Positions 51,788 to 60,443 of a DNA stretch of 64,000 nucleotides are shown here, piece by piece; position 1 is the stretch's first letter, and each line of letters begins with the position of its first letter. The DNA is taken from NCBI RefSeq assembly GCF_009193305.1, contig NZ_WBVS01000008.1:34108-98107 (forward strand), read 5' to 3'. The notes below the pieces were generated by a model that was not told the DNA's origin, ran no database searches, and saw only the letters and a program-made list of their open reading frames with translations. Source of the DNA: Bifidobacterium cebidarum. GTDB lineage: Bacteria > Actinomycetota > Actinomycetes > Actinomycetales > Bifidobacteriaceae. A program made the translations under genes and the position numbers.

Positions 51788-53053
51788 TTACAGCTCGCGA
51801 CCAAGCCACTCCTCAATCATGTATCGTGCGATGGTGGCACGCCCAGGGGCAACCATGCGCCCGGAAATCAACTCGGCGGTGTATTCGTCGCGCGTCACCC
51901 AGCGTGCGGTCACGGTTTCCTCGCCGTCCACATGCACATCCGTGGTGATGGCGTGCGCTTTGAACGCCATCATCAATGATGCGGGGAATGGCCATGGCTG
52001 CGAGCCGAGGTAGCGCACTTCACCCAGTTTGATGCCGGTTTCCTCCATGGCTTCGCGGCGGGCGGCATGTTCGAGGTTCTCCCCTGCCTCCACGAATCCC
52101 GCGGACACCGAATACAGTCGCTCGTCCTTCCAGGCTGCATTGTGCTGTAACAGCAAGCGGTCCTGCCCATCGACGATGGCGGTGATCACCGCAGGCTCGA
52201 CGCGCGGGAACAGGATGCGATTGCCGTCCGCCGCATTGGAGCAACGCTGCGCCCAGCCGGCGAGCGCGGTTGCCACCGGAGCGCCGCAGGTCGGGCAGAA
52301 CCGCTGGCGGGAATGCCAGATGCTCAAGGTGATGGCGCTGGTGGCCTGCCCGGCTTCGCGCGCATTGGCATGCGGCGCGAACCCACGCAGATCGACCCAG
52401 TCGAATCGTGTGACTGCCTGCTGCAGCAACGTCGGCTTGGGTTCGGGCTTCTTGTCTCCCTGCGAATCGACGGATTCGTCAAACGCATCGTCCGCTCCCT
52501 GCCCTGCGGAATCCGGTACGCTAAGCGCACCATCCACCGTGCCGTAATCCTGGGTGCCGAGTACGCCGGTGATTGCGCCGGACTTGCCGGCCGCGGCGGC
52601 AGGCGGCATTTCACAACCGGCAAATCCCACGGAGGGTGCGGGTGCTTGGGCATGGGCCGCACCGGCTGCATTGGCCGCGGCACTGCCGACTTCGGGGACG
52701 CGGGAGATGTCTACCGCGACCACCGATTCGCCGCGGGCGCCGCCGTACGAGCCGAGAAACATGGCCACGGCCTGCGGGTAACGCTTGAGCTCGGCGGCGA
52801 CATAGCCGCCAGGCAAGGTGGCGAGTCTCATTTTAACGTTTTCATAGTCCACGAGATCGCCTTGGCCTCGCGGCACGGCGATATGCCCGCCGCGGGTGAG
52901 AATCACCTTGGTATTGGGATCTTGCAGCAGTTCGTCGATCAGGCCCGGTTCGCTGCGACGATCCACCTGATAGTCGATGTCGCCTTGTGCGAGCGGCAGG
53001 AAGGGCAATGCCCGCGTAAGCGCGAGCGGGGAGAAATGAATATCTGCAGCCAT
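51788..53053 (-). CDS. nudC: NAD+ diphosphatase (NudC family), with insert
   Basis: 421 aa, longer than usual (about 260-310). Start 53053 has AAGGA 5 nt upstream. Hydrolyses NADH or NAD(+) to NMNH and AMP and, in relatives, removes NAD caps from RNA. Nudix box GFVEAGENLEHAARREAMEE is complete and followed by the family tag SQPWPFPASLM. An Ala/Gly/Asp-rich insert of about 100 residues (near 120-225) is not part of the fold. The zinc ribbon has CPTC but only one cysteine of the second pair (RCSNAADGN), so it may not bind zinc normally. Confidence 0.9.
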   Translation of the reverse strand: MAADIHFSPLALTRALPFLPLAQGDIDYQVDRRSEPGLIDELLQDPNTKVILTRGGHIAVPRGQGDLVDYENVKMRLATLPGGYVAAELKRYPQAVAMFLGSYGGARGESVVAVDISRVPEVGSAAANAAGAAHAQAPAPSVGFAGCEMPPAAAAGKSGAITGVLGTQDYGTVDGALSVPDSAGQGADDAFDESVDSQGDKKPEPKPTLLQQAVTRFDWVDLRGFAPHANAREAGQATSAITLSIWHSRQRFCPTCGAPVATALAGWAQRCSNAADGNRILFPRVEPAVITAIVDGQDRLLLQHNAAWKDERLYSVSAGFVEAGENLEHAARREAMEETGIKLGEVRYLGSQPWPFPASLMMAFKAHAITTDVHVDGEETVTARWVTRDEYTAELISGRMVAPGRATIARYMIEEWLGREL

Positions 53054-53088
53054 TGAAGTCCTTATGTATCGAGCCTTTGTATCAAGCT

Positions 53089-53937
53089 TCACTGGGCCGC
53101 CTGCACTCGGCGGACAAGCGAAAGCAGCGCACGAGCAACGGTTTCCGGATGTTCCACGGCGCTGAAGTGCCCGCAATCGGGGATGTCCACGAATTCTGCG
53201 CCGGCGATGCGCGCGGCCAGCGGCTTCATCACACTGGGGTTGCTGGTGGGGTCGAGTTCGCCGGAGACCACGACGGTGGGCGCACTGATCGTTTCCGGCA
53301 CGGCGCCCATGTCCGGGCGGCCGTATGTCATGCGCTGGCGCCATGCCAGGCCGGCCGGGTCCTGTTCTTCAATCCAGCGCGTCATGGTTGCGATGAATTC
53401 CGGGGTTTTCTTCACGGTGGAATCCCCTTCGGACGGTTTGGCGAAATGCATCACCGGCTCCACCGAGTTGGCCTGTTCCGCGGCGTCGGCCATGGCGAGA
53501 CGCCCCTCACCGCCAGTGGCGTCGGATGCGGCCATCGTGTCGCACAGGGCCAATCCGGCCACGGTTTCCGGATGGCGGCGCTGGATATCCATCGCCACAT
53601 AGCCGCCCATGGAAAGACCGACCCAAATGGCTTGGCGGTAACCGGCGGACTTCACCAAGTCCACGTAGACGTCCGCCAGACGGTCGAGCGCCTCGGTATA
53701 GGCGCCGTTGGCCAGCTGCGGGCCGGAATCGGCGGCGCTTGGTACCGGGGAGTCACCGGACCCGGCCATATCCGGCGCCCAAATCGGGAACGGCGGCACG
53801 TCGTTCAGGTACGAGAGGTCAGCGAGCGCTTTGGCGCAGACATCCCACATGCGGTGGTCCACCGGGTAGGCGTTCATCAGCACCACCGGCACGCCTTCGC
53901 CGTCACGATAGATATGATTTGCTAATTCGATTGCCAT
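53089..53937 (-). CDS. Alpha/beta-hydrolase fold protein
   Basis: 282 aa from ATG 53937 (GTG 53949 possible). Nucleophile elbow GLSMGG near residue 108, Asp in SGELDPTSNP and His in DCGHFSAVEHPE form a full Ser-Asp-His triad. Overall pattern is of esterases/peroxidases such as 3-oxoadipate enol-lactonase relatives. Substrate not evident. It lies 35 bp upstream of nudC on the same strand, so both are probably in one unit. Confidence 0.9.
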   Translation of the reverse strand: MAIELANHIYRDGEGVPVVLMNAYPVDHRMWDVCAKALADLSYLNDVPPFPIWAPDMAGSGDSPVPSAADSGPQLANGAYTEALDRLADVYVDLVKSAGYRQAIWVGLSMGGYVAMDIQRRHPETVAGLALCDTMAASDATGGEGRLAMADAAEQANSVEPVMHFAKPSEGDSTVKKTPEFIATMTRWIEEQDPAGLAWRQRMTYGRPDMGAVPETISAPTVVVSGELDPTSNPSVMKPLAARIAGAEFVDIPDCGHFSAVEHPETVARALLSLVRRVQAAQ

Positions 53938-54031
53938 TTGATGTAACACTTCCCTTTATCTATGGCGTTATGCACGCCGCTCGGAACCCGGCGGCACCAG
54001 ACCCAGGCTCGCCCGCCCGGGCATAAATCGG

Positions 54032-54664
54032 TCACACACCGGCCCAGGCGAGCGCCTGGCGCACGATGCGTCCGTGGCCATTGACCATCTGGTCGACGAA
54101 TTTATCCATCATGTCGCTCTTCGGATCGACCCATTCCACGTCGAGCGTCTCATCCTGCGGCTTGCAGTCGCCAGCGATGGCCACCACATAGCACAGTGCG
54201 ATCGCATGCTGACGCGGGTCGTAGTATTCGCTCAGGCCCGGGGTCGGGAAGAATTCGGCAACGGTGAACGGCTGCAGCGATGCCGGCAGCAGCGGCAGCG
54301 CGATATCACCCAGGTCCTTGGCCACATTGCGGGCAATCGCCTCGCGTAGGGTCTCATGGAACAGCACGCGGCCGGTGATCACCGTGCGTTCGATCGAGCC
54401 GTCGTCGGAGACGCGCAACAACGAGCCGACCTGTGCGATACGGCCCATGTCGTCGGTGCGCACCGGCACGATCTCCACATAGGCGATGGGCATTTGGTGG
54501 CGGGCACGGTTGATGTCCGCAGGCCCCAGCCACCCCGGAGGATTGCCATGGCCTGAGCCACCTCCGTGGATGAAGTCCTCGGGGGTGATGTTGTCGAATT
54601 CGCCACGGTTGCGGTTGGCGTCAAAGTCGCCCTCGCTGGGCACTTCATCATTCATGACTGGCAT
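54032..54664 (-). CDS. DUF4916/Nudix-like protein
   Basis: 210 aa from ATG 54664. GATAAT ends 7 nt before it, so a leaderless mRNA is likely; ATG 54655 and 54673 are possible. The conserved stretches PPGWLGPADINRARHQMPIA, TGRVLFHETLREAIARN and SEYYDPRQHAIALCYVV are those of actinobacterial DUF4916. The fold is Nudix-like but the classical Nudix box (GX5EX7REUXEEXGU) is not complete, so hydrolase activity is uncertain. It is the first of three genes running toward nudC. Confidence 0.8.
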   Translation of the reverse strand: MPVMNDEVPSEGDFDANRNRGEFDNITPEDFIHGGGSGHGNPPGWLGPADINRARHQMPIAYVEIVPVRTDDMGRIAQVGSLLRVSDDGSIERTVITGRVLFHETLREAIARNVAKDLGDIALPLLPASLQPFTVAEFFPTPGLSEYYDPRQHAIALCYVVAIAGDCKPQDETLDVEWVDPKSDMMDKFVDQMVNGHGRIVRQALAWAGV

Positions 54665-54842
54665 GTCTCCCATTATCGCGCGCGGCGACCGGGTTTCCTT
54701 CACCTTCCAGCGAAATATGGGCAAACATTATGGACGGATGTTTGGCTTGGGGCGCAAAACACGGCAAATGTTGGGTGGTGCTGACAAGCTGGTGGGCAGG
54801 TAAATAAGCATTTGTACCATCGCTCATTACAAGGAGGCACAC

Positions 54843-55214
54843 ATGGCGACCAAGGCCATCACTTCAGCGGATTTCGAGAAGACCATCACCGACAACGAGA
54901 TCGTCTTCGTGGACTTCTGGGCCACCTGGTGCGGACCGTGCCGCGCATTCGGCCCGATCTTCGAAGCGGCTTCCGACAAGCCGGAAAACAAGGACATCGC
55001 CTTTGTGAAGGTTGATATCGACGCGAATCAGGATCTCGCCCAGGCCGCCGGCATTCAGGCGGTGCCTACGCTGATGATCGCCAAGCAGGGCGAAGTGATC
55101 TTCCAGCAGGCCGGCGCCTTGCAGGCTGCCGATCTGGATGATCTAATCGGCCAGGCCAAGGCGCTCGACCTTGCCGCCGCCAAGGCCCAGGCTGCGGCCC
55201 AGTCCGCTGAGTGA
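54843..55214 (+). CDS. trxA: Thioredoxin
   Basis: 123 aa with AAGGAGG 6 nt upstream. Active site WCGPC (Cys30, Cys33), Asp24 beneath it, and cis-proline in AVPTLM. The C-terminal Ala/Gln-rich tail (LAAAKAQAAAQSAE) extends about 15 residues beyond E. coli thioredoxin. Reduces protein disulfides in the cytoplasm. Confidence 0.95.
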   Translation: MATKAITSADFEKTITDNEIVFVDFWATWCGPCRAFGPIFEAASDKPENKDIAFVKVDIDANQDLAQAAGIQAVPTLMIAKQGEVIFQQAGALQAADLDDLIGQAKALDLAAAKAQAAAQSAE

Positions 55215-55277
55215 TACCCGGCCGAACAGTCCCATCACTATATTCAGTGGACTTGCACTGGCGCAACCACTACATAT

Positions 55278-55312
55278 GCCGACTCTTGCCGCTCAGCGCA
55301 GGGTCGGCTTTT
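55278..55312 (+). terminator. Rho-independent terminator of trxA
   Basis: Stem of about nine pairs (GCCGACTCT against AGGGTCGGC, one G-T pair) and a 13-nt loop, ending in TTTT. Confidence 0.8.
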
Positions 55313-55458
55313 GCGTTTCATCCAGTGCTCCGCCTATGATGTAGGGCAGTGTGTGCAGCTCAACGTTATGTAATCTGCACGATTTATGTGGTTCATAAAG
55401 TGACAGGTAAGAACGGCATCCGCAGTGCAATGAGCTGCAAATCAATCCAAGGAGCGTA

Positions 55459-56478
55459 ATGACGAGACACGCGAAGAAGACCTCCCCGCTGAAGTCCCTG
55501 AGCCTAAGCAAACGTCAGTGGGCCAAGATCGGTGCAGTAATCACCGCTGGTGGTCTTATCGCCGGTGCCGGGTTCCTGTCCCGCAACTTCTACCAGTCGG
55601 ACACCGTCCAACCCTCCACCCATATCACCGCGTTTTCCGCCACGGATTCGGCGGCCTCCCGTTCCGAAACCCGCGGCGCCCTCAATGCAGCCGATAAGAA
55701 CACCACTTACGTCACCGTGAAGATCAATGGCGATTCCCGCGTGGTGCTTGGCGAGAAGAGCGAGATGAAGACCGTGAAGGCCGTGTTGGACACCGGCAAT
55801 ATCACCCTTGATCCGGCGGACGCCGTGAGCCCATCGCTCACCAGCAAGGTGACCGAGTCCACGGTGATCACCATCGAACGCGCCGGCGCCGACGTGGAGA
55901 CCAATGATACGGATATTCCGTTCAACGAAGTCCGCAAGGAAACCTCGGACCTGCCCAAGGGCACCGAAAAGGTGGAGACCGAGGGCCAGAACGGTGTGAT
56001 GGAGACCACCTCCCTGGTCACTCGCGCAGGCGGCAAGGTGGTTTCCTCCAACGTATTCACGTCCTGGGTCAAGAAAGCCCCTGTGGATAAAGTGATCCTG
56101 GTGGGCACCGGTTCCACCGCCTCCAGCTCGTCTTCTTCGTCCGGCTCCTCTTCCTCCAACCTCGGCACCACCGTGCCGGTGGGCGAGATGCAGACCTGGG
56201 CCCACGATTACCTGCTTTCCAACGGCTACTCCGAAAGCGACTTCACCGCAGCCAACTTCATCATCAACCATGAATCCGGCTGGAGCCCCACTGCCGCCAA
56301 CCCGTCCGGGGCATACGGCTTGCCACAGGCCCTGCCCGGAAGCAAGATGGCTTCCGCCGGCGCCGATTGGGCCACCAACTACCAGACCCAATTCAAATGG
56401 TTCATCAGCTACTGCAATAGCCGTTACGGCTCCATCGCCGCGGCCTACAGCCATTGGCAGCAGTACAAGAGCTACTGA
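55459..56478 (+). CDS. DUF348/G5/lysozyme-fold cell-wall protein (resuscitation factor type)
   Basis: 339 aa with AAGGAG 5 nt before the ATG. Basic N-terminus and one membrane or signal segment (about 23-40). A DUF348 domain (YVTVKINGDSRVVLGEKSEM, about 85-145) and a G5 domain (IPFNEVRKETSDLPKGTEKV, ending ILVGTGS, about 155-220) follow. A poly-Ser linker (225-240) leads to a C-terminal lysozyme-like transglycosylase domain (NFIINHESGWSPTAANPSGA YGL; catalytic Glu in NHESGW). Likely secreted and acting on peptidoglycan, in the same class as Rpf/YabE proteins. Confidence 0.9.
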   Translation: MTRHAKKTSPLKSLSLSKRQWAKIGAVITAGGLIAGAGFLSRNFYQSDTVQPSTHITAFSATDSAASRSETRGALNAADKNTTYVTVKINGDSRVVLGEKSEMKTVKAVLDTGNITLDPADAVSPSLTSKVTESTVITIERAGADVETNDTDIPFNEVRKETSDLPKGTEKVETEGQNGVMETTSLVTRAGGKVVSSNVFTSWVKKAPVDKVILVGTGSTASSSSSSSGSSSSNLGTTVPVGEMQTWAHDYLLSNGYSESDFTAANFIINHESGWSPTAANPSGAYGLPQALPGSKMASAGADWATNYQTQFKWFISYCNSRYGSIAAAYSHWQQYKSY

Positions 56479-56499
56479 TAGCTGCAGGTTTCACCTTCT

Positions 56500-56525
56500 A
56501 AGACCCCGCTGATATGCGGGGTCTT
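56500..56525 (+). terminator. Rho-independent terminator
   Basis: 10-bp perfect arms (AAGACCCCGC and complement), a 6-nt loop, then CTTATC with a weak T-stretch. Confidence 0.8.
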
Positions 56526-56603
56526 CTTATCGACGCAGAGTTCCTCGGGCAGTGCTAGATTTGAATCCATCTGTGAGATTTTCCAAAGAGTTAGGGAAGA
56601 ACA

Positions 56604-58013
56604 TTGACCATCGCTGATTTGCTGCAGATTCTTCGCAAGCATATCGTGGCCGCGATCATCTCCTTCGTAGTGGTTTTCGCCGCCGTTGCAGCCGTTACCT
56701 TCATCATGCCGCCGAAGTACACGGCCACCGCTGAGGTGTTCGCCACATACACCGGCCAGTCCGGCGAAACCCAGAGCACCAACGATATGAGTTCCGGCAC
56801 CAACTATCTGAACACCCAGATCAAGACGTATCCGGAACTGGTGAAGACCGAATCCGTGCTTCAGCCGGTTATCAGCGAGCTCGGCCTGGATATGACCACC
56901 GCCGATCTTGCGCAAGTGGTCACCGCCACCAATCCGACCAACACGTTTATGGTGGATATCTCCGCTGAGGTCGGCGACCCGCAGCAGGCGGCGGACATCG
57001 CCAACAGCGTCTCCCGCAATTTGGCCAAGCAGATTTCCTCTGATTTGTACAACAGCACTGGCAAGTCTCCGATCAAGCTCACCGTGGTACAGAAGGCTCA
57101 GGTGCCGACCAGCCAGAGCTCCCCGAACATCCCGCTGTATCTGGCCGCCGGCCTGGTGCTCGGCGTGATCGTCGCCGTGGGCGTCGCCCTGCTCAAGGAT
57201 ATTCTCAACACCAAGGTGGATACCACCGAGGATGTGCGCGAGGCGCTGCACGCTTCCTCCCTTGGCACCGTACCGTCCTCGGCCATGTTGGATGACAGCC
57301 GTCCGGTCGTAGTGGCTCAGCCTGCCGGCAGCGAGACCGAAGAGTTCCGCCGTATCCGCACGAATCTTTCCTTCCTCACCACCACCGCCACGGAAGGCCA
57401 CGGCCGACTGCTGGTCATCACTTCCACCGACCCGTCCGAAGGTAAGACCACGGTTTCCTCCAACGTGGCTGCGGCTCTGGCGGAAGAAGGCAAGAGCGTG
57501 CTGCTCATCGATGCCGATCTTCGCCACCCCTCCGTGGCCCACAAGTTCGGCATCGAAGGCCATGTGGGCCTGTCTCATGTGCTGTCCCGCCAGGCTTCTC
57601 CGGCCGATGTCATCCAGAAGTATTGGAAGGCGAATCTGCACATCCTGCCTGCCGGCAAGCGCCCGGCCAATGCCAGCATCCTGCTGAACTCCGATATTAT
57701 GCGCGAGCTGGTTGAACAGGCCCTGACCCAGTACAACTACGTGATCATCGATACCGCTCCGCTCTCCGTGGCCAGCGACGCCATCGTGTTCGGTCGCATG
57801 GCCGGCGGTCTGGTGCTGGTCACCGGTAAGGGTGTTGTGGAGAAGAAGGAGCTGGAAGGCACGGCCACCGCATTGAAGACCGCTGAGGTTCCGGTGCTGG
57901 GCTACATCTTCAACTTCGCCGATCCGAAGAAGATTCATTCCAAGAATTACTACTATTACTATTACGAGAATGGCGAGAAGCGCAATTCCCGCAAGGGCAA
58001 GAAGCATAAGTAA
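56604..58013 (+). CDS. One-piece polysaccharide chain-length regulator / BY-type tyrosine kinase
   Basis: 469 aa. Start TTG at 56604 with AGGGAAG upstream. N-terminal Wzz domain with membrane segments at about 15-35 and 175-195 (YLAAGLVLGVIVAVGVALL) flanking an outside loop. The C-terminal BY-kinase has Walker A STDPSEGKTTVSS near 272, Walker A' LLIDADLRHP and Walker B YVIIDTAP. The tail has a run of six tyrosines (KNYYYYYYENG, about 448-453) as autophosphorylation sites. Usually found in capsule or exopolysaccharide loci; no glycosyltransferase is next to it here, but rmlA lies about 5 kb to the right. Confidence 0.93.
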   Translation: MTIADLLQILRKHIVAAIISFVVVFAAVAAVTFIMPPKYTATAEVFATYTGQSGETQSTNDMSSGTNYLNTQIKTYPELVKTESVLQPVISELGLDMTTADLAQVVTATNPTNTFMVDISAEVGDPQQAADIANSVSRNLAKQISSDLYNSTGKSPIKLTVVQKAQVPTSQSSPNIPLYLAAGLVLGVIVAVGVALLKDILNTKVDTTEDVREALHASSLGTVPSSAMLDDSRPVVVAQPAGSETEEFRRIRTNLSFLTTTATEGHGRLLVITSTDPSEGKTTVSSNVAAALAEEGKSVLLIDADLRHPSVAHKFGIEGHVGLSHVLSRQASPADVIQKYWKANLHILPAGKRPANASILLNSDIMRELVEQALTQYNYVIIDTAPLSVASDAIVFGRMAGGLVLVTGKGVVEKKELEGTATALKTAEVPVLGYIFNFADPKKIHSKNYYYYYYENGEKRNSRKGKKHK

Positions 58014-58023
58014 GTATTAGAAA

Positions 58024-58073
58024 TTCAAATAGGAAACCCCGCGCAATAATATGCGCGGGGTTTCCTATTTGAA
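58024..58073. terminator. Strong bidirectional terminator
   Basis: 22-bp perfect arms with a 6-nt loop (ATAATA), core CCCCGCGCA/TGCGCGGGG. Convergent genes on both sides. Confidence 0.9.
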
Positions 58074-58097
58074 GCTGTCTCTAGGCAATCGGAATAA

Positions 58098-58556
58098 TCA
58101 CTCAGCTGCTTCGGTCTCAGCCTCGGCGGCCTTCTTACGACCACGACGCTTCATAGTGCCGGCCACAGCATCTTCAATATTGAAGATCACCGTCTTGTCT
58201 TCCGGGTAGACCGCACCCTTCACCGACTGATAGGCGATTTCGCCTTCCGGGGCTTCCGCCAAGGTGAAGTGCTCAAGCAGTGCGGCTACCAGCACTGCAT
58301 CCTTGATGCTGACCGAAGAGGTCTGCTTGTCTTCGGACTTGCTGAACTTCAATGCATTCGTAGCCTTGGCCGTGGTAGGAGTCACGGCAACCTGCTTGGT
58401 CTTCTCATTAATGAGGATTTTCACATAGGCCGGGTACCCGAGTTCGGCAGCGGTAGCCTTATTGAACTTCACGGCCGATGCGGTAATGGTCATTACCGTT
58501 TTGCCAACCGGCTTGGTCAAATTAATCTCTTCAAAACCCTGAATCAGTGACGCCAT
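58098..58556 (-). CDS. Hypothetical protein, 152 aa
   Basis: Start 58556 has AGGAGG 4 nt upstream, an ideal ribosome site. The protein is soluble: a beta-rich N-terminal part (SLIQGFEEINLTKPVGKTVM) and a basic/acidic C-terminal tail (MKRRGRKKAAEAETEAAE). It resembles small proteins of phage or mobile origin in Firmicutes and bifidobacteria, but I cannot name a family. AT-rich surroundings fit an accessory origin. Confidence 0.75.
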   Translation of the reverse strand: MASLIQGFEEINLTKPVGKTVMTITASAVKFNKATAAELGYPAYVKILINEKTKQVAVTPTTAKATNALKFSKSEDKQTSSVSIKDAVLVAALLEHFTLAEAPEGEIAYQSVKGAVYPEDKTVIFNIEDAVAGTMKRRGRKKAAEAETEAAE

Positions 58557-58900
58557 TATTCCTCCTATAAACGTGCAATGTTTTGACATATTGAAGGCAA
58601 AACATCGTAATAAATATCGCTTTTATTGTAACCTATAATTCATGTAATTACTAACGTAATTATTGACCTATTTTTACTAATTTATTAATGATTTTCCACT
58701 GTATTAAGCGCTCACCAAAACGTATCGACAAAGCCGTTCTGGTCTTAACTGGAATATCGTGCCCATATTCCCCACCGATCTTTCGCCATTGGTAAAGAAA
58801 TCTAGTATGTTATCCCATATCCTTTGTCCGGGGCTTATCGCTGAATAGACTGACATTCTGGAATATTGTGAGTAAGCCATCGTAAGAAACGAGAAGAGAC
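58557..58900. other. AT-rich 344-bp divergent gap
   Basis: Contains promoters for the divergent genes. GTAATTA repeats at 58644-58650 and 58656-58662, 12 bp apart, and a TATAAT at about 58634, but no promoter can be assigned with confidence. No RNA gene is seen. Confidence 0.4.
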
Positions 58901-60286
58901 ATGGGTTCAGAGGAACATCCTGAGTTGAATGCCGACACCCCAAAGGATACGGCGCCCAGGGACATCGTTGATACCTTCTGGGATATCCCGCCTATTTCTT
59001 TTGATGAGAACGCCAAGCCCATTACTGCCACTCCATCAGGCGACGATGCAGCATCCAAGCTCAAGCAGGAACCGGGTTCTTTCACGGCACCAAGCTTTGA
59101 CGATATTCTTCAATGGCCCTCCACCGGAACCGCAACACCGGCAAACAACGCCCAGCCCATTGATGCGCCGAATTTCCCAGCGACGGGAAACAACCATGGC
59201 GGAGCGGCCAACGCGACTAATGTCGCCGAAGTCCCCGGCAAGCCTGACAACGCCGCTGACAAGCCGCAGGCAGTTCCTCCCTTGTTCGCTCCGGTCCCAT
59301 CGACACCCAACACCACCTCCGCTCGCGGAACCGATGATTTGGACATCGATTTCAGCGCCATCGAGCAGAAACCGACACCTGTTGAAGCGCCAAAGCCATC
59401 AGCAACCGCCGAACATGCCACGACCAAGCGCGGAAATAAGTCGAAGGTCATCGCCACTGCCGTAGTCGCCGCAATAGTGGCTTCCGGCGCTGCCGTTGCA
59501 GGCGGCTTATGGTGGCGCGCGCAGCAGGATGATCAGGAAACGCAACGCCTGCATCAGAGCGCGTTGACTCAGTGCACTGCTGCGGTCAGCGATTACGCTA
59601 CCGCGCAGAAAGCCTTGTCCAAGGCGTTGACTGACGCGAAGGGCGCTCAGGCAATCACCGCCGATCAAGTTGCCGATGCTTCCACTGTGGATGCACTAGC
59701 CAAAGCTATTGCCGCAGTGAAGACTGCGCAGACCATCGAATGCGAGTCTTCAGCGTCCACGCAGCAATTGCAGCAGTTTACGCAAAACGCCAAGGATCAG
59801 ACCAAGACCGCGAAGAGCGATACCAAGACCATTACCGATGCCGTGCAAGCCGTCAATACCAGCAAGAGCGCCAAGGACGTGGCCAATGTGCAGCAGACGT
59901 TGCAGGACAAGGTCGCTGAGGCACAGACACTGTTGACGAACAGCTGGGGTCTTGTTGAGAACAACCAGACGCGCATCGATCTGGAAGCCGCCATCAATAA
60001 CGCCAACACCGTCCTTGAACAGCAGGCCAGCGACACCCAAGCCATGCAGGATGCGGTAACCGCACTGGATACCGCCACGCAGGAGGTCAACACCTCCATG
60101 GCCAACTACTCCGCTGCCGTGGCCGCGCAGCAGCAGTATGCTCAGCGACGTAGTACAACTGATACAACGTCCATCCCTGACTCCACCACTACAGACACCA
60201 GCGGCGATGAGGAAACCAAACAAGAAAGCACTACAACTCCTCAGACAACTCCTCAGACAACTCCTCAGACAGATCCGGAGTCCTGA
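58901..60286 (+). CDS. Membrane-spanning coiled-coil protein, unknown function
   Basis: 461 aa. Residues 1-175 are an acidic, Pro/Ala/Asp-rich, probably disordered cytoplasmic part; one membrane segment lies at about 184-205 (KVIATAVVAAIVASGAAVAG). The outside part (205-420) is Ala/Gln/Thr-rich with coiled-coil periodicity and FIVAR-like spacing. It ends with three tandem TTPQ repeats (12-bp DNA units, about 60234-60269), a site that could vary by slippage. No enzymatic motif. Starts at an ATG with weak GAGAAGAGA before it. Confidence 0.8.
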   Translation: MGSEEHPELNADTPKDTAPRDIVDTFWDIPPISFDENAKPITATPSGDDAASKLKQEPGSFTAPSFDDILQWPSTGTATPANNAQPIDAPNFPATGNNHGGAANATNVAEVPGKPDNAADKPQAVPPLFAPVPSTPNTTSARGTDDLDIDFSAIEQKPTPVEAPKPSATAEHATTKRGNKSKVIATAVVAAIVASGAAVAGGLWWRAQQDDQETQRLHQSALTQCTAAVSDYATAQKALSKALTDAKGAQAITADQVADASTVDALAKAIAAVKTAQTIECESSASTQQLQQFTQNAKDQTKTAKSDTKTITDAVQAVNTSKSAKDVANVQQTLQDKVAEAQTLLTNSWGLVENNQTRIDLEAAINNANTVLEQQASDTQAMQDAVTALDTATQEVNTSMANYSAAVAAQQQYAQRRSTTDTTSIPDSTTTDTSGDEETKQESTTTPQTTPQTTPQTDPES

Positions 60287-60310
60287 AATATGGAGCATCG
60301 CAAAAAACTT

Positions 60311-60362
60311 GGCTCCTCTCTCCGAGGGGAGCTGCCAGCACAGCTGACTGAGGGGGAGCAAC
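60311..60362 (+). repeat. Short interspersed palindromic element
   Basis: GGCTCCTCTCTCCGAGGGGA followed by a CAGCTGACTGAGGGGGAGCA part, a two-hairpin wording I recognise from many intergenic copies in B. longum and other gut bacteria (from memory, no search). It is followed by a separate terminator. Confidence 0.6.
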
Positions 60363-60372
60363 TTCAGCAAGA

Positions 60373-60424
60373 ATAGTAGTGTGCCGGTGCCATTCACATA
60401 TCAATGGCACCGGCACACTACTAT
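60373..60424. terminator. Strong bidirectional terminator
   Basis: 22-bp perfect arms (ATAGTAGTGTGCCGGTGCC at the base) and an 8-nt loop between convergent genes. Confidence 0.88.
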
Positions 60425-60443
60425 CTAGACGCTTATTTACTAC

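Noticed and set aside
60234..60269. Phase-variation repeat in the membrane protein
   Set aside because: 12-bp units keep the frame, so changes in number would only shorten or lengthen the TTPQ tail.
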